Shown here one piece after another: positions 6,562-12,110 of a DNA stretch of 12,110 nucleotides (the first letter of the stretch is position 1; the number at the start of each line of letters is the position of its first letter). Under the pieces are notes generated by a model that saw nothing but the letters and a program-made list of their open reading frames with translations, searched no databases and was not told where the DNA came from. The translations under genes were made by a program, and so were the position numbers. The DNA lies in the NCBI GenBank assembly GCA_023426275.1, contig JAFABC010000233.1:1-12110 (forward strand), written 5' to 3'. Origin of the DNA: Pseudomonadota bacterium. Lineage in GTDB: Bacteria; Desulfobacterota; Desulfovibrionia; Desulfovibrionales; Desulfovibrionaceae.

Positions 6562-7609
6562 CCCCAGCCTCCCGAAAAAACTTTGAATACGGGGGTGTCG
6601 TGGGGCGTTCTTCCCTTTCGGGAGGGTCCGGGAGGGGGTGACCCCCTCCCGGCCGCCGGAGGCATATTCTTTCTTTTTTCAGTTCGCCGAACACGGACGC
6701 GTAGCGGGCGGTGAATTCGTCCCAGGTGAAGTGGTGCTCCTGGGTGCCGTGTTTTTCCACGGCATAGGCGGCGGACACTGAACCGAGCCTGGCCGCGTCT
6801 TCCGGGGCCTTGCCCATGGCCAGTCCCTTGAGGAAGCCCGCCCGGAAGGCGTCGCCGGCGCCGGTGGGGTCCTGGACGTCCGCGACGGGGCAGGGGGGAA
6901 CCTGGATCTCGTTGCCGCCCTGGCGGATGAGGGAGCCGTTTTCGCCCAGGGTGGTGATGACGGTGGCGGCCCGGGCCGTGATTTCGGCCAGGGTCAGCTT
7001 GGTGGCATTTTCGATCAGTTGCAGCTCGTAGTCGTTGGAAATGAGGTAGTTGGCCCCGGTGAGCATTTCCGCGAGCTGGTCGCCGGAAAAGGCGGTGATG
7101 TTCTGGCCGGGATCGACCATGACCGGAATGCCCTTGGCCTTGTAGCGCCGGCTGAAGTCCTGCATGTCCTGCAGGTTGCCCGGGGCGACGATGGCCAGGG
7201 TATCGGCCGGGTCGGCTTCGTCCACGGGATATTCGGCGCAGTGCTTCATGGCCCCGGGGTTGAAGCCGGTGATCTGGTTGTCGGAGCGGTCGGTGGTGAT
7301 GTAGGCCCCGGCCGTGAATTCCCCGCCGACGCGGCGGATGCCTTCCAGAGACAGGCCGCAGTGGCGCAGCCAGGCTTCGTAGGCGGCGAAATCCTTGCCG
7401 GCCGTGGCCACGATGGTCGGGTTCTCGCCCAGCAGTTTCAGGCCGTAGGCGATGTTGCCGGCCGTGCCGCCGAATTTTTCCTCCAGCCCGTCGACCAGAA
7501 AACAGACATTGAGGATATGCAGCTTGTCGGGCAGGATGTGATCGGCAAAGCTGCCGGGAAAGCTCATGATGCGGTCATAGGCCAGCGAACCCGAAACAAG
7601 GATGCGCAT
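6536..7609 (-). CDS. PfkB-family carbohydrate/nucleoside kinase with repeat-derived C-terminal tail
   Basis: A cytosolic ribokinase-fold kinase that transfers phosphate from ATP to a sugar or nucleoside hydroxyl. The N-terminal glycine motif FGGTAGNIAYGLKLLG (46-61) and the second signature DPTGAGDAFRAGFLKG (247-262), with the catalytic base Asp253, are intact. The anion-hole GAG lies just before that Asp. The overall style resembles the adenosine-kinase-like branch, but the substrate is unknown. The catalytic domain ends near residue 313 (FGELKKE), matching the usual 305-315 residues. The frame then continues for about 44 residues encoded by the palindromic repeat (6613-6665) and the hairpin (6512-6561), with a Pro/Gly/Arg-rich composition unlike the rest. 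The ATG at 7609 has an AGAGGAG site at 7619-7625, 9 bases upstream, overlapping the cutA stop; cutA and pfkB form an operon. Confidence 0.92.
   Translation of the reverse strand: MRILVSGSLAYDRIMSFPGSFADHILPDKLHILNVCFLVDGLEEKFGGTAGNIAYGLKLLGENPTIVATAGKDFAAYEAWLRHCGLSLEGIRRVGGEFTAGAYITTDRSDNQITGFNPGAMKHCAEYPVDEADPADTLAIVAPGNLQDMQDFSRRYKAKGIPVMVDPGQNITAFSGDQLAEMLTGANYLISNDYELQLIENATKLTLAEITARAATVITTLGENGSLIRQGGNEIQVPPCPVADVQDPTGAGDAFRAGFLKGLAMGKAPEDAARLGSVSAAYAVEKHGTQEHHFTWDEFTARYASVFGELKKERICLRRPGGGHPLPDPPEREERPTTPPYSKFFREAGEMGEGTPF
6613..6665 (-). repeat. Palindromic repeat, copy 2 (inside the 3' end of the pfkB frame)
   Basis: 53 bases long, matching copy 1 (73-125) with no gaps. The core 6628-6652 is an inverted repeat with 12-bp arms (CCGGGAGGGGGT) around one base. 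Relative to copy 1, a C-G pair is replaced by G-C and an A-T pair by T-A, keeping the stem intact; the only other difference is outside the stem. It encodes residues about 316-332 of the kinase frame. The spacer 6566-6612 holds a sequence (AAAAAACTTTGAATACG) for which I see no function. Confidence 0.85.
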
Positions 7610-7624
7610 ACGCAGGGTCTCCTC

Positions 7625-7960
7625 TCAGCAAAGGGATGTGGCGCCGGGAGCGGTTTCGTCCTCGATCCAGCGCAGAAAAGCGGGCAGTCCGCCGGTGATC
7701 GGCAGGATCACCACGCAGGGGACATCGTAGTCGTGCAGTTCCCTGACCCGGGCGGTCAGCGCCTCGGCCAGGGATTGGCGTGTCTTGGCGATGAGCACCG
7801 TCTCCTCGGCGGTTTCCACGGTGCCCTGCCAGTGATAGATGGAGCGCATGCCGGGCAGGATATTGACGCAGGCGGCCAGCCGTTCGTTGACGAGCGCCCG
7901 GCCGATGGTTTCGGCCTGCTGCGGCGAAGCGGCGGTGATGTAGGCGAATACGGCGGACAT
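7625..7960 (-). CDS. cutA: CutA divalent-cation tolerance protein
   Basis: A 111-residue protein covering the complete CutA1 family length; members form very stable trimers with a ferredoxin-like fold. Conserved features are ACVNILPGMRSIYHWQG (30-46), EETVLIAKT (52-60), the VRELHDYDVPCVVILPI stretch (72-88) with the invariant His-x-Tyr-x-x-Pro pattern, and FLRWIEDET (95-103). The role in copper/divalent cation tolerance comes from E. coli genetics and is not firmly established. ATG 7960 has a GGAGG site 5 bases upstream. It is the first gene of the leftward block and divergent from the glycosylase gene. The 122-base gap between them (7961-8082) must hold both promoters, but I see no clear -35/-10 pair. 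Confidence 0.93.
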   Translation of the reverse strand: MSAVFAYITAASPQQAETIGRALVNERLAACVNILPGMRSIYHWQGTVETAEETVLIAKTRQSLAEALTARVRELHDYDVPCVVILPITGGLPAFLRWIEDETAPGATSLC

Positions 7961-8082
7961 GGCTTCCTCCGAAACAGTGACACGTTTGTCGACTCACCGC
8001 CTTACACGTTGCCGCGGCGTTTGCAAAGCGACCCGGGACGCGGGACCGGTGGTTTCGGGAGCGGGGAGGCCCGGGGCGGCAA

Positions 8083-8733
8083 ATGAAGCGAGAGGAACTG
8101 TTGTTGGCGATGCACGCCGCCATGCTCGAAACGCTCGGGCCAAGCGGCTGGTGGCCGGCGGCCACGCCCTTCGAGGTGGCCGTGGGCGCGATCCTGACCC
8201 AAAACACCAACTGGAAAAACGCCTCGCAGGCGGTGGAAAATCTCAAGGCCGATGGCGCGTTTTCGGCCCGGGGGCTTCTCGGGCTGTCCCGTGACCGGCT
8301 GGAGGCGCTGGTGCGGCCGGCCGGGTATTTCCGTGTCAAGGTCCAGCGCCTGCGCAACTTCCTTACCTTTCTGGTCGATGCGTTGGACGGGGACATCGAA
8401 CGGCTGGCCGACCGCGACCTGGACGAGGCCCGGTCCATGCTCCTGGCCGTGCGCGGCGTCGGTCCCGAGACGGCCGACAGCATTTTGCTCTATGCCCTGC
8501 GATTCCCGAGCTTCGTGGTCGACGCCTACACGGCGCGCATCTGCGCGCGCCACGGCTGGCTGCCGCAGGAGGTCGGCTACGACGAACTGCGGGACTATTT
8601 CATGGATGCGCTGCCGCGAAACGTGACCCTGTATAATGAATTGCACGCCCAGCTCGTGCGGGTGGGAAACGGCTGGTGCCGGCCCCGCGCGCCACGGTGC
8701 GCCGGCTGCCCCCTGGAGGCCTATCTGCCGTGA
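8083..8733 (+). CDS. HhH-GPD DNA glycosylase, MagIII-like (COG2231, endonuclease III relative)
   Basis: A 216-residue base-excision-repair protein with the HhH-GPD fold. The opening WWPAATPFEVAVGAILTQNTNWKNASQAVENLK region (23-55) is characteristic of the COG2231 branch that includes H. pylori 3-methyladenine glycosylase MagIII. The helix-hairpin-helix is VRGVGPETADSILL (123-136) and the catalytic aspartate is Asp147 in VVDAYT. At the position of the lyase Lys120 of endonuclease III there is Glu129, so a glycosylase without AP-lyase activity is expected. Three of the four Fe-S cysteines are in place (C199, C206, C209, spacing C-x6-C-x2-C); the fourth is missing at the very end, so a normal 4Fe-4S cluster is doubtful. 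The ATG at 8083 is preceded by GC-rich GGGGAGG/GGGGCGG sites with imperfect spacing. Its TGA overlaps the GTG of the next gene. Confidence 0.9.
   Translation: MKREELLLAMHAAMLETLGPSGWWPAATPFEVAVGAILTQNTNWKNASQAVENLKADGAFSARGLLGLSRDRLEALVRPAGYFRVKVQRLRNFLTFLVDALDGDIERLADRDLDEARSMLLAVRGVGPETADSILLYALRFPSFVVDAYTARICARHGWLPQEVGYDELRDYFMDALPRNVTLYNELHAQLVRVGNGWCRPRAPRCAGCPLEAYLP
8715..8719 (+). promoter_or_regulatory. Ribosome binding site deciding the GTG start of the EnvC-like gene
   Basis: GGAGG inside the end of the glycosylase gene, 10 bases before GTG 8730. The GTGA overlap of start and stop suggests translational coupling. Confidence 0.75.
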
Positions 8734-9485
8734 AGCGCGTTATTCTGCTGGCGGGACTGCTGGCCGTTTTTGCCGGCGGCCCGGGACCGGACGTTTGGCG
8801 GCCCGGGACCGCCCTGGCCGCCCACGAAAACGAATCCGCGCGCCGGGACGACCGGCAGCGGGCCGCCGCCCTGCTCACCGCCCTGTGGACCGCGCAGTTC
8901 GGCCGGACGGACCTGGACTGGGCCGCGTCGGACCGCCGGCAGGTCTGGGCGGCCATGGCCCTGCGGGCCCTGGCGGCGGATGCCGCCGGTGTCGGGCGCT
9001 CGCGGAACGAAGACACCGGAAACGCCGGCGTCCAGGCGCCCGTCGCGCCCGAGCCGCCCGACCCGCTGGACGCGGGCGCGGCCGAGCCGACTGTCTTTGC
9101 CGCCCCGGCGGAAGGTTTTTTCCCGCCCGCGCCGGGCCGCGTGACCGCCGCTTTCGCCCCGCAGGCCAACCCGCCGCGACAGGGCATCGTGCTGGCCGCC
9201 TCCCGGGGGGAGACGGTGGCGGCGGCGGCCGAAGGACTGGTGGTGTTTGTCGGGGCGCTTCGGGGACTTGGCCGGGTCGTCATCGTGTCGCACGGCGCGC
9301 GCCGGCACACGGTCTACGGCTGTCTGGAGCAGGCGGCGGTCCGGGAAGGGACCATGGTGGCCCGGGGCGATGCCCTGGGACAGGCGGGCTATTGCGGACT
9401 GGTCAAGGCGCCCGGGGTCTATTTCGAATTGCGTTTTCGGGAAAAAGCACTTAATCCGGCGGAGTGGCTCGCCATGAGGCGATAG
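8730..9485 (+). CDS. EnvC-like protein with degenerate (zinc-free) LytM/M23 domain
   Basis: A 251-residue exported protein. A signal peptide is evident: KR, then a hydrophobic core LLAGLLAVFAG, with likely cleavage near ALA (28-30). After a 100-residue Ala/Pro-rich linker comes an M23/LytM domain (about 135-247). The fold motifs are kept, but every zinc ligand is replaced: HxGxD becomes RQGIV (150-154), the YxHL histidine is Cys198 (VYGCL), and LHFE is VYFE with Tyr231. The same pattern (WKGMVI, LYGY, LYFEIR) is seen in E. coli EnvC, an activator of peptidoglycan amidases, so this is inferred to be an activator rather than an enzyme. It lacks the long coiled coil by which EnvC binds FtsX. GTG 8730 is chosen because of the GTGA overlap, the ribosome site and the signal peptide; an upstream ATG at 8676 would bury the signal peptide. 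The next gene is ctpA. Confidence 0.85.
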   Translation: MKRVILLAGLLAVFAGGPGPDVWRPGTALAAHENESARRDDRQRAAALLTALWTAQFGRTDLDWAASDRRQVWAAMALRALAADAAGVGRSRNEDTGNAGVQAPVAPEPPDPLDAGAAEPTVFAAPAEGFFPPAPGRVTAAFAPQANPPRQGIVLAASRGETVAAAAEGLVVFVGALRGLGRVVIVSHGARRHTVYGCLEQAAVREGTMVARGDALGQAGYCGLVKAPGVYFELRFREKALNPAEWLAMRR

Positions 9486-9541
9486 GGCGTTTCGACGAGA
9501 GCGAAGGCCGCGAGTACGCCGACGCATGGCGCGTGGCCTGT

Positions 9542-9546
9542 GGAGG
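9542..9546 (+). promoter_or_regulatory. Ribosome binding site deciding the ctpA start
   Basis: GGAGG lies 5 bases before ATG 9552. An in-frame GTG at 9540 overlaps this site and is therefore unlikely to be the start. The 66-base gap before ctpA holds no clear promoter or terminator. Confidence 0.8.
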
Positions 9547-9551
9547 AATGT

Positions 9552-10835
9552 ATGCGTCGTTTGACCAAGATATCGTGTTCCCTGATAATTTTCCTGGCTC
9601 TTGGCTCCGTCGCCCTGGCCGCCAGGAACGATGAAGACCGTTTCGCTCCGCTGAAGCGCTTCAGCCAGGTCATGGACCTGGTGGAAAACCATTACGTCAA
9701 GCCCGTCACCCGCAACGAGTTGATCGACGGGGCCATTGTCGGGATGCTCCAGCAGCTTGATCCCCATTCGAGCTTTTTGTCCAAGGAAGAGTTCAAGGAG
9801 ATGCAGGTGAGCACCTCCGGTGAATTCGGGGGCATCGGCATCGAGATCAGCATGGAGAACGGCCGGCTCACGGTCATTTCCCCCATCGATGACACCCCGG
9901 CCGAGCGGGCCGGCATCAAGGCCGGCGACATCATCCTCGAAATCGAGGGCGAGCCCACCCAGGACATGACGCTGATCGACGCCGTGCAGAAGATCCGCGG
10001 CCCCAAGGGCAAGCCCGTGACCTTGACGCTCATCCACAAGGATCAGCAAAAGCCCTATAAAGTCAAGGTGGTGCGCGACACCATTCCGATTGTCAGCGTC
10101 AAGAGCAACGAGGTGGAGCCGGGCTATCTGTACGTGCGGCTCACGCGGTTTAACGAGAACACCACGGCCGAGCTTTCGCAGGCCCTGGCCGACTACAAGA
10201 AGAGCGGCAAGCCGCTCAAGGGCGTCATCCTCGACCTGCGCAACAACCCCGGCGGCCTGCTGGAACAGGCGGTCAACGTGGCCGACGTCTTTTTGCCGTC
10301 CGGCGTGATCGTCTCCATCAAGGGCAAAAACGCCGATCAGGAAAAAGTGTTCCGGGCCCGCAACGGCGGCGCGGACGTCACGGTGCCGCTGGTGGTGCTC
10401 ATCAACGCCGGGTCCGCGTCGGCTTCGGAAATCGTGGCCGGGGCGCTCAAGGACCACAAGCGGGCCTTGCTCGTCGGCGAAAAGACCTTCGGCAAGGGCT
10501 CGGTGCAGACCGTCATCCCGCTGTCCGACGGCTCGGGCATCAAGCTGACCACGGCGCTGTACTACACGCCGAACGGCCGCTCCATCCAGGCCGAGGGCAT
10601 CGAACCCGATTTCATGGTGCCCATGCAGGACACCGCGTCCGATCGGGACAAGCTGTCGCTCAACCATCAGTTCCGGGAACGCGACCTGTCCCGGCACCTG
10701 GAAAACAAACGGAAGAAGGCCGCGCCTTCCGATGATCCCAAGCAGAAACTGCTCGATCAGCTGGCCAGCGACAACCAGCTCAAGCTCGCTTTGGAATTGG
10801 TGAAGTATTTCCCCATCAAGACCTACACCCCCTAA
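9552..10835 (+). CDS. ctpA: Carboxy-terminal processing protease, S41 family
   Basis: A 427-residue periplasmic serine protease that trims or degrades proteins from their C-terminus; in proteobacteria such proteases control peptidoglycan hydrolases. Order of parts: signal peptide MRRLTKISCSLIIFLALGSV (1-24, cleavage near VALA-A), N-terminal helical region with the FSQVMDLVENHYVKP and LDPHSSFLSKEEF motifs (37-82), PDZ domain (about 92-175, GGIGIEI... AERAGIKAGDIILEI), then the S41 core with LDLRNNPGGLLEQAV (227-241). The catalytic dyad is Ser290 (within GSASASEI) and Lys315 (TFGKGSVQ), 25 residues apart as in E. coli Prc. The C-terminus is a charged linker and a helix. It is preceded by the EnvC-like gene and followed by a yibQ-type gene. 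Function is certain at family level; targets are unknown. Confidence 0.96.
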   Translation: MRRLTKISCSLIIFLALGSVALAARNDEDRFAPLKRFSQVMDLVENHYVKPVTRNELIDGAIVGMLQQLDPHSSFLSKEEFKEMQVSTSGEFGGIGIEISMENGRLTVISPIDDTPAERAGIKAGDIILEIEGEPTQDMTLIDAVQKIRGPKGKPVTLTLIHKDQQKPYKVKVVRDTIPIVSVKSNEVEPGYLYVRLTRFNENTTAELSQALADYKKSGKPLKGVILDLRNNPGGLLEQAVNVADVFLPSGVIVSIKGKNADQEKVFRARNGGADVTVPLVVLINAGSASASEIVAGALKDHKRALLVGEKTFGKGSVQTVIPLSDGSGIKLTTALYYTPNGRSIQAEGIEPDFMVPMQDTASDRDKLSLNHQFRERDLSRHLENKRKKAAPSDDPKQKLLDQLASDNQLKLALELVKYFPIKTYTP

Positions 10836-10848
10836 GAAGCGTAAACCC

Positions 10849-10879
10849 GGGACGGCTTCCACGAAAAAGAAGCCGTCCC
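10849..10879 (+). other. Perfect 11-bp hairpin just after ctpA
   Basis: GGGACGGCTTC and GAAGCCGTCCC pair perfectly around a 9-base loop, starting 13 bases after the ctpA stop. No T-tract follows, so it is not a standard terminator. It lies in a reading frame that continues into yibQ and is the first of two strong hairpins in this gap. Confidence 0.8.
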
Positions 10880-10910
10880 AGGGCCCGGGAAAGACCGCCT
10901 CGCGCGGCAA

Positions 10911-10945
10911 GACCGGAGACAAACGCAAGGTCGTTGTCTCCGGTC
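10911..10945 (+). other. Perfect 12-bp hairpin upstream of yibQ start
   Basis: GACCGGAGACAA and TTGTCTCCGGTC pair perfectly around an 11-base loop, ending 8 bases before the GTG/ATG start proposed for yibQ. It could hide or present that start, or mark the mRNA for processing between ctpA and yibQ. No T-tract follows. Confidence 0.8.
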
Positions 10946-10953
10946 GCCCCGTT

Positions 10954-12048
10954 GTGATGGCCGTCGCCGGTTTGGCGCTGCTCGCCAGCCTGGCTGTGCT
11001 GGCTTTCATGGTGCTCGGCCCCTTGCCGCCGCTGCCGTTCGATACGGCCGGCTCCGCCGCCAGGGGAGGCGGGCATGGGGCGCATCATGTGGCCTCGGGC
11101 GCGGCCCGGGCCCGCCGTCCGGGACCGGCCCATGTGATCAGTCGGCCGCCGGTCGCGCCCGAGGCCAAGTCCGGGGAACTGCCCTTCGAAGAGCATCTGC
11201 CGTCCCGGGAGACCGCCTCCCAGGGAACCGTGCCGGTTGTCGTTCCCGACGAGGTCCCCGAGGTCCGGGGAGCCGTCGTGTCGCCGTCCGAACCGGCCGG
11301 TACGCCTGCCGGAGCGGGGCAGGCTCCCGCCGCCGCGCCGGCCACACCGGAATCACGCCACGTTGCTGCCAAGGGACCGCGCATGGTCGTGGTCATCGAC
11401 GACATCGGCGACCATCCGGTGCTGGAGCGAAAGCTCATGGACCTGCCGTTCCCGGTGACCCTGGCCATCCTGCCGCACCGGCCCCACACCCAATCCACCG
11501 AGGCCCTGGCCGCCTCCCGAGGCATCGAAATCCTGCTGCACCAGCCCATGCAGCCCATTTCCTATCCCCGGGTCAATCCCGGACCGGGCGCGGTCTTCAC
11601 CGACATGGACGCCCGGCGCATCCAGAACATCGTGGCCGGGAATTTGAACGAGCTGCCCCATGTCGTGGGCATCAACAACCATATGGGCTCGGCCTTCACC
11701 AGCGACCCGGCCGGCATGGCCGCCGTCATGCCGGTGCTCAAGGCCCGGGGCCTCTTCTTCATGGATTCCGTCACTTCGCCCACAAGCGCCGCCGCCACGG
11801 CCGCGCACCGGGCCGGGGTGTCCTACTACCGGCGGGCGGTCTTCTTGGACAACGTCCGCCACGTGCGCGCCATCCTGGCCCAGCTCAAGACGGCCGAACG
11901 CCACGCCCTCAAGCACGGCCGGGCCGTCGCCATCGGGCACCCGTACGGCGAGACCCTGCAAGCCCTGCGTATCTGGGCCCGGGAACGTGATCCCCGCGTC
12001 TCCCTAGTCACCCTGCAAACGCTTGGCCCCGAACCGTCGGGGCCATAA
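10954..12048 (+). CDS. YibQ-type divergent polysaccharide deacetylase family protein
   Basis: 364 residues as drawn. The C-terminal half (about 143-357) is the divergent polysaccharide deacetylase domain (DUF610, E. coli YibQ). Its motifs are in order: VVIDDIG (146-152), LLHQPMQP (194-201), GINNHMGS (239-246), FMDSVT (269-274), RAVFLDN (294-300) and GHPYGET (328-334). The Asp pair at 149-150 and His243 are the expected metal-site residues. The N-terminus is one membrane helix (about 3-24), then an Ala/Pro-rich periplasmic linker. So it is probably an inner-membrane-anchored periplasmic protein acting on envelope polysaccharide; the true substrate is unknown. The start is uncertain: GTG 10954 and ATG 10957 are adjacent with no good ribosome site. 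The frame is open back to 10804 and encodes a Lys/Arg-rich stretch that suits a cytoplasmic N-terminus, but has no ATG, GTG or TTG. Confidence 0.88.
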   Translation: MMAVAGLALLASLAVLAFMVLGPLPPLPFDTAGSAARGGGHGAHHVASGAARARRPGPAHVISRPPVAPEAKSGELPFEEHLPSRETASQGTVPVVVPDEVPEVRGAVVSPSEPAGTPAGAGQAPAAAPATPESRHVAAKGPRMVVVIDDIGDHPVLERKLMDLPFPVTLAILPHRPHTQSTEALAASRGIEILLHQPMQPISYPRVNPGPGAVFTDMDARRIQNIVAGNLNELPHVVGINNHMGSAFTSDPAGMAAVMPVLKARGLFFMDSVTSPTSAAATAAHRAGVSYYRRAVFLDNVRHVRAILAQLKTAERHALKHGRAVAIGHPYGETLQALRIWARERDPRVSLVTLQTLGPEPSGP

Positions 12049-12098
12049 GCCTCCGGCCGCCGGGGGGCATCATGCCCCCCGGTCCCCCTCGATAAGGG
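12049..12098 (+). repeat. Palindromic repeat, copy 3 (directly after the yibQ stop)
   Basis: It starts at the base after the TAA stop. GCCTCCGGCCGCC is followed by an inverted repeat with 11-bp arms (CCGGGGGGCAT, 12060-12070 and 12072-12082), then a tail ending in AAGGG. It is a diverged member of the family at 73-125 and 6613-6665, with the same orientation relative to the gene it follows. The remaining 12 bases of the window hold nothing identifiable. Confidence 0.7.
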
Positions 12099-12110
12099 AG
12101 ACTCCTGTTG

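Noticed and set aside
4547..6586. A 679-codon plus-strand open frame opposite trmO-like, eamA-like and thiL genes
   Set aside because: The product is His/Gln/Gly/Arg-rich low-complexity shadow translation; the minus strand carries intact thiL and transporter motifs.
7961..8082. Sigma-70 promoters in the divergent cutA/glycosylase gap
   Set aside because: TTGTCG and TTGCAA hexamers exist, but no partner -10 box with acceptable spacing could be found, so no promoter is called.
8676..8729. Upstream ATG start for the EnvC-like gene
   Set aside because: It would add 18 residues before the signal peptide and overlap the glycosylase by 58 bases. GTG 8730 has a ribosome site, a GTGA overlap and a proper signal peptide.
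9100..9485. Active zinc metallopeptidase of family M23
   Set aside because: The domain fold is present but all four zinc-ligand positions are non-ligand residues, so enzymatic activity is not expected.
10820..10845. Programmed +1 frameshift joining ctpA to yibQ at CCC CCT AAG
   Set aside because: The CCC-T slip site next to a stop and the downstream hairpin are suggestive. But a fusion would put a lysine-rich segment and membrane helix after a periplasmic protease, which is topologically unlikely, and ctpA ends at a normal length.
8721..11009. A 762-codon open frame on the minus strand opposite the envC-like and ctpA genes
   Set aside because: It is antisense to well-recognised genes, with family motifs on the plus strand. 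Long antisense frames are expected in GC-rich DNA, and its product resembles no family.

Overview
This window is GC-rich, densely coding bacterial chromosome. No phage, insertion sequence, CRISPR array, rRNA or tRNA is visible. The mix of genes, the strong Shine-Dalgarno sites, a good sigma-54 type promoter and GC-rich palindromic repeats placed just after stop codons suggest a delta-proteobacterium of the Desulfovibrionaceae (Desulfovibrio / Solidesulfovibrio type). That assignment is inference from gene content and style, not from a marker gene.

Layout. Positions 1-8000 are read leftward in two blocks. The first block, from about 4130 down to 156, holds a small unknown 86-residue protein behind a candidate sigma-54 promoter, a YihY/BrkB-family membrane protein, a TauE/SafE-family anion permease and a concentrative (NupC-type) nucleoside transporter. 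The second block, from 7960 down to 4198, holds cutA, a PfkB-family sugar/nucleoside kinase, thiL (thiamine-phosphate kinase), an EamA-type drug/metabolite transporter and a small TrmO/TsaA-domain tRNA methyltransferase. These genes are mostly separated by 0-50 bases. The exception is the pfkB-thiL junction, which is filled by a repeat element and a long perfect hairpin.

From 8083 rightward runs a third block, divergent from cutA: a MagIII-like (COG2231) DNA glycosylase, an EnvC-like protein with a zinc-free LytM domain, a CtpA/Prc-type S41 processing protease, and a YibQ-type divergent polysaccharide deacetylase. The envC-ctpA-yibQ order is a familiar cell-envelope group: an activator of peptidoglycan amidases, a periplasmic protease and a putative polysaccharide deacetylase. 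The glycosylase is translationally coupled to it by a 4-base GTGA overlap.

Most genes are housekeeping, and I do not see a clearly new defence or biosynthetic system. The items most worth a second look are: (1) a 53-base palindromic repeat found after nupC and at the end of pfkB, with a diverged copy after yibQ; its hairpin shows two compensatory base-pair changes between copies; (2) the pfkB reading frame running through one copy and ending in the loop of a separate 24-bp perfect hairpin, giving a foreign-looking tail of about 44 residues; (3) an EnvC-like protein lacking both the zinc ligands and the usual coiled coil; (4) a lysine-rich, hairpin-studded stretch upstream of yibQ that reads as coding but has no normal start codon; and (5) the sigma-54 promoter before the unknown small gene.
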